Below, piece by piece: positions 37,401 to 49,400 of a stretch of DNA of 64,000 bases. Each line of letters opens with the position of its first letter. Position 1 is the stretch's first letter. The translations under genes were made by a program, and so were the position numbers. Source of the DNA: Trichobilharzia regenti (lineage: Eukaryota > Platyhelminthes > Trematoda > Strigeidida > Schistosomatidae); the NCBI GenBank assembly GCA_944472135.2, contig OX235270.1:48298352-48362351 (forward strand), read 5' to 3'. The notes beneath the pieces were generated by a model, which saw only the letters and a list, made by a program, of their open reading frames with translations, was not told where the DNA came from and did not search any database.

Positions 37401-40400
37401 CCCAACGTTTAACCAGGGCGATCAAGAAAACTTTCTATTCTGCACGTCTGTGTCTATCCTTCACTAGCCGTCCAATGTTCACCCAGCAACTCAAAGATGC
37501 CTTACCTAACCTTAGCTCTTCTTCATGCATATACCATTTCAACTGTTCCTGTGGTTCAAGTTATATAGGGCGCACGATTAGGCAGGTTCGTCTACGGGTT
37601 CGAGAACACTTACCAGCTTGGTTCAGCAGGGGGGAAATTAAGTGCATAAAAAGCTCGATCCTGTCACACCTGGTCGATACTGGACATCGCATCGATGTCA
37701 ACACAGCTTTCAGAGTTATATACCGAATTCCGAAGTCGTTATCACGTACAGTTCGCTTACGTCTCCTACACATAGCTGAAGCTGTTGCAATAAGATCGAC
37801 TAAACCGGAACTGTGTATCCAAAAGGAACACGTCCAGACGCTGTTCCTACCGTGGCCAACCTTGGATTGAAGATTTTTCTTCTCACCAAGAGTGCTCCTT
37901 CCCCTTAAGCCTCTTGGTTTTTTTTAATTTGCTTATTATTATAAATATTATTATTACAGTTATTATTATTCGTCATAATTTATGCCCTTTATGCAAACAT
38001 TCCCTCAATACTATCGAATTTTCATTTGTACGGACTTATTATTAGTGATATTATCTGTTTTCTCAATATATGCCTCCACCTGTTTCATTTAATATATTCG
38101 TTATCTCACTATGAACCTCTCATTCCAGTCTTACTATATCCTGCTTAACTCAGACCACTTTGTACTAGCCACTCACCTGACACCTTTTATAACCTTGAAC
38201 TGATTTGTCAATTTTCCTACCCCACACTCTACAATTCCATTATGATTAACCACCACTATTGTCTCCCGTTTTACAATATTTCTAATCGATTTCAGCCTAG
38301 CACGTTTGTCACACAAATATGACTATTTATTTTGACACCCCATAACTAATCTGTTATTCTACGTTAAAAAATGTATCCGCCGCATACCTGGCTATCTTTA
38401 TTGTAACGACCACAAATATTATATTTTATAATTGTAAGAACCTGAAGAGGAGAAATTATTGAAAAGAATATTCTTCGTTCAGATTGACTTTTAATTCATA
38501 ATATGGGAATATTTCACACTATCAAATATTTAAGAGGATTCAATGTATTTTCACGGTTGATGTTATAGACAAAGAAAACGAAATATTGATAAATTTTTAA
38601 GCAGGTGTGGAGGTCAATTAGTCTCTAAACCTACAATCTATATCGCCCCTAAGAAAAATGTGTTCATTAAACAGCCATATATATAACGGGGAAATAAAAT
38701 GTGGGATTTTGAGACAAAGGTTGAATTCGGTCATCTGTAGAACCTCTTATGCAGCCCAGCTTGTAATTGTCGAAAAAGCTAAAAATATGCTTCAATGCAA
38801 ACCTCAAAAATGCACAAGTGATTATGTCACACCCACATTATTTGCCGATTTGCGTGTGTGTGTGTGTGGACACACATACATGAGGAGAAGTAATTGTGCT
38901 TAGCATGTGAGGGTGGGAGAGGATATCACGAAATGATTTGAAAAAAATTAATTGTGATAAACCAATAGATGCAGGTGTCAGACTACCAACTTCGTCTATA
39001 GCTTAAGACTTAATCGAGATGAACCATAAGATTGGTGTTAACTCAGCCTTTAAGGTCATTTATAAAAATGGTCAAGTGCGCTTATTGAAACACGCCGAGG
39101 ATATAGCTATTCATAAACTTCACCCCCCTGTGTATCATTACTCTCAACCTACCTTGGTAATCCTTATTTGATTGGATTACCAAACGTTATGCTAATCATT
39201 CCTAAATCTTTTTTGTCACTTTGTTTAATTTAACTTTTTCATAAATATCGACTTGACAAGTAAATGTGTGATCAGATTGTTCGAAATGTATAGCGCGAAT
39301 ACATCACATATTTCAGAAAATCTCCGTCTTCTAATAATGCTATCTAAATTAAAACATTAACTACTTTTAAATATTTAAAAATATCGACTGCATATGCATC
39401 AGTCGACAGGGCAAGGTTTCACTTGATGAAGTTTGATCATGTAAGACTTGTTTACCGTAAAATTATCCTAGCAACGAACTTCAATCTGCTACCATGGTAA
39501 CAAATTCATTTTCTGTTTATGCATACGCCTGTAATATGTCCTTCAAATCTAACCTTAGGTTCTTTCAGTCTTTAGAAAAAAGAGTGAACAGTATTCCCGG
39601 TCTTAATGCTGACATGAAAATTTTAGTTTATTTACATTACGAATCAATGAAAGACGGAAAAAACATTGAGAACCCAAATTCCTCTAAAATGTAGTGAACA
39701 CTTTTCTATAGTTTGGTTTGTAAAGGTTAGTTATGTTTTCACGAGTTGATCACGGATTGATATCAGTTAGAGAAGCATTGAAAACCAGTGGGGAGTACTG
39801 GACAGCTGCTGTTTCATCCTAGTTTGTGAATCATCGGAAGTACACACCCACTGGGATTCGAACCCAGCACCTTCCGGTTACAAGGCGAGCTCGTATACCA
39901 TTCAGCCACTGGGAGCCGATTCAATGGCTCATGAATTCTAACTTCTACCAATTCGTGATTTAGCGAGACCCCAACCATTGTCGTCGGTGCGACATCCATC
40001 CACACACGTGACATCTAATTGGACCTCACTGGTCACGACTTCTCACTAGAACTGCAGGAAACTCCATCCTGTATCAAGTCACTAGCGAGCATCAGATTAT
40101 TTTTCTATAGTTTGGTTTGTAAGGGTTAGTTATGTTTTCACGAGTTGATCACGGATTGATATCAGTTAGAGAAGCATTGAAAACCAGTGGGGAGTACTGG
40201 ACAGCTGCTGTTTCATCCTAGTTTGTGAATCATCGGAAGTACACACCCACTGGGATTCGAACCCAGCACCTTCCGGTTACAAGGCGAGCTCGTATACCAT
40301 TCAGCCACTGGGAGCCGATTCAATGGCTCATGAATTCTAACTTCTACCAATTCGTGATTTAGCGAGACCCCAACCATTGTCGTCGGTGCGACATCCATCC

Positions 40401-43400
40401 ACACACGTGACATCTAATTGGACCTCACTGGTCACGACTTCTCACTAGAACTGCAGGAAACTCCATCCTGTATCAAGTCACTAGCGAGCATCAGATTATT
40501 TTTCTATAGTTTGGTTTGTAAGGGTTAGTTATGTTTTCACGAGTTGATCACGGATTGATATCAGTTAGAGAAGCATTGAAAACCAGTGGGGAGTACTGGA
40601 CAGCTGCTGTTTCATCCTAGTTTGTGAATCATCGGAAGTACACACCCACTGGGATTCGAACCCAGCACCTTCCGGTTACAAGGCGAGCTCGTATACCATT
40701 CAGCCACTGGGAGCCGATTCAATGGCTCATGAATTCTAACTTCTACCAATTCGTGATTTAGCGAGACCCCAACCATTGTCGTCGGTGCGACATCCATCCA
40801 CACACGTGACATCTAATTGGACCTCACTGGTCACGACTTCTCACCAGAATTCCAGGAGGCTGAATGGTATACGAGCTCGCCTTGTAACCGGAAGGTGCTG
40901 GGTTCGAATCCCAGTGGGTGTGTACTTCCGATGATTCACAAACTAGGATGAAACAGCAGCTGTCCAGTACTCCCCACTGGTTTTCAATGCTTCTCTAACT
41001 GATATCATTAAGTGATCAAGTCGTAAGAGCAATTTTCATATAAGAATGATAAAAGATATGTCCTAGTGGATGCACTTTGAATAGTATAATTTTGGTCCCT
41101 AAAATCTCCAAGTTCCTTCACTTCATCTACTTAGTCGACGTTGTCTACTTAATAAGTTGAAAGATCTCCATTATCTCAACTGTTAAATATTACGGAATAC
41201 ATTTGCCGAAACAATAAAATTAACGTTTAACTGATACGGTCAAAATTTTTAATTGCTTACATGGGACACCAAATAAATGTCACGTGCTCCACATGAAATG
41301 ATTACTCTCCACCTCACCTTTCAGTTACCTGTATGAACATACAGGTAAAACTTAGATTTCTGGTCATCATAAAAATCTATCTTAAAGACAGCGACACAAA
41401 TTGATATTAACTTTAGTATGCGTCTGTGACATATTCTACGCAAAATTTTGAAGTCATTTCTGACCCAAATCCTGTCACCTATATATCTGTAAGCTACTTC
41501 CAGTAAGTGAAGACAGTTGTCCACTGCGTTCATTTACATGAGCTATCGAATGTAATAGTTTGGATATGCATTGCACTGCTTCTTCTACTTGAGTTTTTGA
41601 AATTTCGCAAAAGTAATTAATTACTTCGGACTTTTCGAACTCATCAAGACCAAAACATTATTCGGCTCAATTTATTTTTCTAAATATGTTTATTTGAAAA
41701 AATAAAGAGTTATAAAATTTCTCATTAGCATATATAGGCTTCCAAAATCAGTGAACAAATTGTAAATCCAAAGATAAAAGGAAGTCACTTGAATCTTATA
41801 ATAACAATCAACGTGGTCTAAAAGTATAGCGCTGGTAATACAAAGGAAACTTTCACAGCAGATTGCTCATTCGCATTCTCCTCAAAATTCTGCAGAAAAA
41901 GACATTTATAGGTCTTCTGTAATTTCATTCAATCAAAGTATTCATTATGAAAAGATTATTAATAGTATTTTTTTCATTTACATCTCTCTTTATATATATA
42001 TATATATACTTCTCACAGTGAATTAGATTGAATCTGCAGGCATAATTCACTCAAGAGTTCTTCCATTCACTTTCTCATAATGATGAAACTGAGTGATTAT
42101 AGAACTAAGTTTCGTAATAAAATTCCTTTTATCTTGCATGACCACCTGTTATCTTATAAGGAGACAAGTAAGTGTGACATAAACAGAGATAACATGATTG
42201 TCACTTTCAGATTAACAGTAGTGAGATTTTTCATAGATTAAATAAATCCAACAACACTTGTGAAAGTAGATACGAAATGTTACTCTGGAGAGCTATTCAT
42301 TTATTTGGTTGACTGGAAACAGGATGACTTTCAAGTAACCTTCACAACGGGTTAACACTAACTGGAGAACTACTGAAAATTAAGATAAATTGAACATCCA
42401 TTTCATTCTAGTTTTCGATCAGATTAGCTCATCGATTTATTATGCATCACCGAAATCAAAAAAAAAAAAGACAAACACGAAAATGAGTGCTTTGTGACTA
42501 TGAATCAATGGACTTACTGATCTAAGCAAATGAAATATTAGGAATACATAAGTCAGCGAAGCAATCTCCTTTCCTAACTTCACTCTAAGGGTTAGTATAT
42601 ATACAATATTAATTGACAACAGATGTTAGAGATTATTGTCACTAGGTGATAAAATGAGTCAAAGTGCATGGGAAATAACAATGTGTGAAAACAGTAGATA
42701 ATCTTTACTTAATCGAGAGGAGTGACAAGTAATTAGTTAAGTGATAAAAAATCACTGGAACATTAATAATCAACAGGAAACAAAAGAACAAAGGATTGGG
42801 CGTGAGTTACACAGAGTTTAATATCCAGCATTTTAGAAACGCTTGACCTGACCTTTTTTTATTACAGTAGCACCAGCATCAAATATTTTATTTTCCTGAA
42901 TCGTCAACAAACATACTGGTCAATTGTTTATTGTTAATATTATTCTCCCATCTTTTAGTTCACACCAAGTAGATAGAAATTTTAACAGGTAACCTGGTAG
43001 TAAAAGGCCGCTTAGATGTAAGATACAATTTTTGAATTAATTTTAAACTGTGTAATGATATTTATAGAAAGATATTACGTAGTATATACGTCCTAAAAGA
43101 GCAGATCAGCTTGACTTTTGAACATTGATGAAATTACTGAGTAATCAATAGTAGGATAAATTTGAAAACTTAATTTAATTGGTGTTTTCCTTTATCTTTA
43201 CTTTTTCACTACAGGATTATCTTACACCTTTACACGTTGCAGCTCATTGTGGGAATGTGAATGTTGCACGAACCTTACTGAATTCACACTGTGATGTTAA
43301 TGCGAAAGCTTTGGTGAGTTTAACAATAGATTAAAGATAGTTTATAACTACTGAAATAAAGTGTTATCTCCTAAAGCAGTAAGTGTAAGCCAAAATCGTT

Positions 43401-46400
43401 TTGTTATATTTCAAAGATGAAGTACGTATTTTTTTTTTCTCGGAATATTACTGGAAACTTTCTGACATAGATCATCATAAGCCTGAATTATCTTTATCCA
43501 ATTTTTGTTTATTTCAAATATTTATTTAGTATTATATCTAATTTCTTTTCACTTTAATGGTAGCCTTACAAGGATGGTGATTTATAATGATTTTCGTCTC
43601 CATTACAAAGATTGCTTTTGGTTAGTCTCACTGTGATTCACACTTTTCTAGTGAGCTTATTGATACTACTACTACTACAACTACTTAACAAAAGCAAGGC
43701 ACTAAACATCAGTCCAACTGAATTTGTCTTGATATCCGCCCCACACACTAATCCCACATATTTTCAACAAATGTCACAGCAGTAAGCTTTTTAGTTGAGT
43801 AAAAAAAGAAGAAAAGAAGGAAGAACAATGTGTAATTATAAAATGCTACAGTTGAATCTTTCCTAATGTCTGTCAGCAGGGGAGTAGCTTGAATTTGACA
43901 GATTTAGTGCTCTCTTGCTTTTTGTCTTTCACTTATAGTCTCCTTTAGCTGATCAGCACCATAACTTCTCTCAAATGATAATGTTATTTAATTATTTTTT
44001 CAGACAGTGTAGCAAATGAGTTATTATTATGTTTTCTGTCTTTCTTAAGGTTTGCCACTAGATGGTATTAAAATGATTTTGAAGGAAGGTAAATCGTATT
44101 AACTTTTGGAACACCTGAGAATGCAGCTGGACACCAACCCATTGAAAACGTCAAGATATTCGTCTAGATTCTATTTCTGTTTAGGTTTTCGATCCACCTC
44201 CAGTTATCGTCCTATAACATAAATGTACAAGTGTAAAAACTGGATCAAAGACTCTATTCAGTGGAATTAGTTTTCTCTCTCAAATTACTTCCCATGAGAA
44301 ATAAACACAAAACTTTACTCTATCTGACTCCGATTTGTGATAAGAACCACTTTGAATTCATTTAGCATAAAAATTCTCACCGTTGTATCAGTCTTATGCA
44401 CATTAGTTACCATTTTCGAAATTACAGCATCGAGAAATGATAAGCCTCAAAATGAGCTTCTGATCACTTGAGATAATTAAGGAGATATAGCAACAATCGA
44501 AGAAAATTGGAGAAACTGAGCAGTATATCAAACCTAATGGCTAAATAGTTGTATAGCTGAGGAAGAGCCCTATACCTCTAGATTCAGAACTTTCAAATGC
44601 CTGTTACTAAGATGTCCAAAAATATGGAATAGCTTTCTAATGTACCCTGGAGTTTTCTCTTTTTTCTGTAAACTGTGTTAGAAACTGCTATAAAAACCTT
44701 AATCTATGGACAGACAATTAGTAATGAGATATTAAGTTGGACATTTGGCTGTAACTTAATTACCCAATACTCAACTACCAGCCGTATTTATTGTGTGAGG
44801 ACTAATGACACTACTCAGGCTGAGGTAGGTAGAATAAAATATGGCATAAAGTAAGAATTGAAATGAATTGGAGAAATATCAATTAATTGTTTCACTATGT
44901 CATGGGGAATTCTAGCTGTGTTTGCACTCAGTCCTTATTGTGATAAAGAAATCAGGTTCAGTTTGTTATTCAGTCAGTGAAATTGAACCCAATGGTAACT
45001 ATTTTTTTCAACTTTAAGTCATACAATATTACTCCGAAATAAACCAGTTTTAACTGTGGGGAGATTTGATCAGATAGGTAATAACTTTCCATAACTAACT
45101 GATAAAATTTAATTGTTGAAGAATTGTGTAATTCAACAGATTGATTAAAAAGCCGAAAATAAGTATGAAAAAAGAAGTGAAAGTATGGTTCTCCTCCTTT
45201 TCTTTTCTGTCCTTTAATGTAAATACAGAACTTACTGAGAAAGTCATTTTCAACTGAAAATAGAGGAATAAATGAACTATAAAGACAATAATGACAATAA
45301 TAATAACTTTATTCCGGACAGTGTTTACATAATGTAAAAAACTTTAAGCCAGATTTAAATCATGATATTTTCTCTTTGTACAGGATCGACAGATAAAATA
45401 TTAACTGACAGCAGATCCTGTGACACAATGCTGTCCAACCATTATGAAATTTCTCCTTTGTCTCCTTATAGAAAAGCGTTATATTTGAGTGGAAACCAAT
45501 TGTAAAAGGTCCAGGAGTACGTTTTGATACCCAAGGAGTATCAGTTAGTATTTATTAAGAGTGAACCACAGTTCATTTTCAGGAAGTTATTTAGTTTTTG
45601 GCGTCACTTAAACTGAAGATTGTGTTCAGATATATCCTGCATATCATCTATTTAAAATTTTTAATATTTTTTTTCACCTAACTTAGAAATGACAGTTCAT
45701 ACAGAACTTGTTAAAGGAAACTAAGTGAATAAACATGCACTCCAGATACTCTTTTTCCATAAGGTTGCACCGATTTATGGAATTATTCTTTATTAAAATG
45801 GCTGCAAAAATACAAAACAGTTTTTACCTTCTGAAGCCATCTATACAAGTATATTCAGTTACTTATTCATTTGAATCGTCTGTTAACTCTCAGTGTATCA
45901 ACATTTCGCAGTTTGATCTTCGTTTCTTAATTATTTTCATGCCAACAGGTGTTCTTGCTAGAGAAGTTCAGATTTTAGAGGCTCTGACATGTTGGGATAA
46001 CTTGTGATATAAATCAGTCCATAATGTACCATAATCCTTTCAGTCTTCATCGAAAGACTGCGTATCACCGACCTGACTAAATAAATTCTCAACCCAATAT
46101 TGTTTCTTCTTTTTCTAAACATGTCTCAAGAAATAAGGAATAGGAACATTAGAGAGCTATTCTCATCATGTTATGGATTACTGTTTGATAAGCAAGTAAA
46201 TCTGTTCAGGAACAAATACCAGTGATTTAATGTGTACAAACACCTTTTAACTTAAAGTGTAAGGTCATTAAAACCGTTTTATCATGACCATAATCCCCAT
46301 GTTTGGAAGTAGAGTACTGACTTTAATTTACACCAAGTTGAATAACATTTTCTGAACAAATTTGAACTGCCTATCGAATATCGTTGGAAGGAACATTTAT

Positions 46401-49400
46401 TAACACTGGTTTTCTGATTTCCTTCTCATTTTCTTTGTTAAAAGACGGCGTAACATATATATCAGTACTTAGAAATCTTCTATTCTGTTTTGCGACTTTT
46501 AGAATGGATTCACTGCGCTTCATATTGCATGCAAGAAGTCAAGAGTTGAAATGGCCTCACTACTTTTGAAACATGGAGCTCTTCTTGAAGCTGCTACAGA
46601 GGTAATAAAATGCTTTATATTGTTGTTAGTCTGTCAGTTGTTGGAGTTCGTTTCACTTCATTTGTGACTATCGCAAGCTTCAAAAAGGGTTATTTATAAT
46701 GAGGTCATTTTAAAAGTCAGTACTCCCAGGTTATATTTATTTTGAATATTTTCAGCATCGCTGAGTATCATCATTTAGATATTTTATACTTGAAACTAAC
46801 TATTTTAACGTATCAGTGATCATAATTACTCCTTACAAATTTTTCAGTAAAAAAGACCATTTGAGTTTCTAGTTTTCTGGGAAAACTCGGAAAGAATACA
46901 ATGAACACCTCTGGAGAAGCCCTTTTACCTCTATGGGAATATAAGAAAGTAATGATTAGATTAGTTGCAGAAATAAACTCACACGTAACTGAAGCCCTCT
47001 AAATGCAATTTTCACCTTTCAATATTATGGAATTGCTAACCAAATGATTTCGAGTTAATTTCTCAAATTTATATGACAAGGCTCTGAGCAACTAAATTGT
47101 GATAAATAATTTACTTGAGACCAAATAGCGAGAAACAGTGTAATAATACGGCTTATGAATATCCTAAAAACAGACACTTACTTGAGGCTTATTTAAACGG
47201 CTAAAGAAACGTACTTGTACTGATACAAACAATCAGTGGAGAAAATAAAACATGATGTAATAGAAGACAGTGCCAATTATGAAATAAATGAATGAAAGTG
47301 AATTTATTATTATTATACCCTTTAATTCCTAGAGAAACATAGGGCTTCAGCTGCGCACCTCCATTGCCTTCTGTTTTCTGACAACTTTTTCACCCCGCTC
47401 CAAGTCTGCCCATATGCTTTCATCTCCTCTTCGCATGACCTCCTCCAAGTCACCCTTGCACTGACGACCAACTTGTCGCTTCCCTTTCGGGTTCCACTCG
47501 AGCAATGGCTTGTCTAGTGATGTCGCTTGATGGTTTCCTCAGCGTATGACCAATCCATCTCCATTTCTTCCCGCCTATTCGTTTCACAATCGGTTCCTGG
47601 TTGGTTCGCTCATTGCCAGAGATCCCTCACTATTGCTGATCTTTTCTGGCCGGCCATCTGATCTTGAGTATTGAGTGAAGACAACTGTTAATGAAGGTCT
47701 GAAGTTTGTTTGAGATGCTCTTTATGACGCGCTGGCCAAGTCTCTGATCCAATCGTATAGTAGCACTGACTGACTTCACATTGGAGTTGAAAATCCGGAT
47801 TTTGTTTTTGATGGTGAGTGCTGTTGACCTCCACAGAGACTTGAGAGTAATGAAAGCTTGTCTTGCTTTTCCAATTCTGGCTTTTATATCCTCGTCAGTT
47901 CCACCTGTGGTTGAAACGATGTTTCTCAGGTAGGTAAAGGAGGTTGTTTCTTTCAGATTCCTCCCATTTATGCTGATTATTGTCTGTTGTTGTTGTTGCT
48001 GTTGGTGTTGGCCAGGAATCTTCATCACCTCTGTTTTATCTATGTTCACTTGAGGTCCTATCTTTGATGCTTCCTCTGCTAGCTTGTTGCTTTTCATCAC
48101 TTGCATATCTTTCAGTTTGTGGGAAATCAGACATATATCATCGGCGAAGTCCAGATACTCCAAGTTCTTTGTGTGAGTCCATTTTATGCCTGTTTCCTCA
48201 TCGCCCGTTGTCTGTCGCATTATCCAATCAATTGCAATCAGGAAGATCATTGGCGATAGTAGACAGCCTTGTCTCACTCCCGTCCTCACTTCGAAGGCTT
48301 CCGCAAGTTTCCCGTTGTGGATTACTTGACATGCAGCATTGTCGTATAACTGCTGGATGAGATGTATAATTGTCGATGGGACCCGTAGTAGCGAAGTAGT
48401 TGTCGAATCACCTCTCGATCAACTCTGTCGAAGGCCTTTACAAAGTCGATGGAGTTGAGATAGAGAGGTGACTGCCATTCCAAGCTTTGTTCAATGATGA
48501 TCCATAGTGTGGCGATTTGATCAATACATGACTTCATTCTCCTAAATCCAGCTTGTTCCGGTCGAAGTTTTTCATCCAGGGCTTGTTTGATTCTCTCCAG
48601 GATGATTCGGCTTAGTATTTTGCTTGGGATGGACAGGAGCATAATTCCGCGCCAGTTCTTGCATTGATTTAAGTCTCCTTTCTTTGGTAGTTTGAATAAG
48701 TATCCTTTCTTCCAATCCTCAGGTATTTTGCCCTCTTTCTCCACCTTCTCTAGCAATGGCGTCATTAAGTCCGCTGTTGTCGATGGACCCAGGGACAACA
48801 GTGAACTTGAATTTAGAAGGCACTTAAATAATAGCTGTTTGCTGCGCAGAAAAAGTCCCTTATTGATTAACCGAGTAAACAATTAGAAAAGCAATAATAA
48901 GAAAAATGGTTCCCCCAAATTTCTTCGGATAAGATCCTGCAAAATTCTATGTTCACACGTTCACTTATGGAAATACTGACACACGTATTCCGAAATGTTG
49001 AATAAGATCAGTGACACATCTTTAAGTAGTCGTGCATTTTTCAACAGACTTCCTACTTGGTAAATGACTTGTTCTTAATTTTAATGACTTTACTTTTGGT
49101 CGTCGAATTATTTTTGCAATTGCATTGAAATACTCTTCTAACGGTGACAATCATGAAAATAACTTATATGATTATTAAGACATATATGTAAGTTATAAGT
49201 CTCAGAAGTATCTGTTTACCTGAGGAGATTGTGAATGGATGAGAATGAGTTATCCTTGGATTACATTCAAGTGCCAGTTCTCCTATTCACTTATATTCGT
49301 ACTTGTTAAAAGCATTATATCAACGAACTTATCAACATGAAAACAGTTCAGAGAATACTCTCTTTTAGGCGAATTCATTTTCTTAGCTGTACAATCACAA

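Larger units (their letters stand above)
30832..43214 (+). other. Ankyrin intron 7, transposon-rich
   Basis: 12.4 kb, phase 0, the largest complete intron. In order: MITE-like foldback, SINE, SINE family 1, a PLE solo end, a possible LINE piece, a PLE (-), a PLE (+) with a second PLE inserted in it, and a tandem SINE array. 41011-43214 is AT-rich with a short TA run near 41991 and no other signal. 31748-32740 holds nothing assignable. Confidence 0.88.

Noticed and set aside
39814..40812. Three identical 66-codon frames on the - strand as genes
   Set aside because: They lie inside the 399-bp SINE units and cover the tRNA-like block; no conserved protein, so repeat artefacts.
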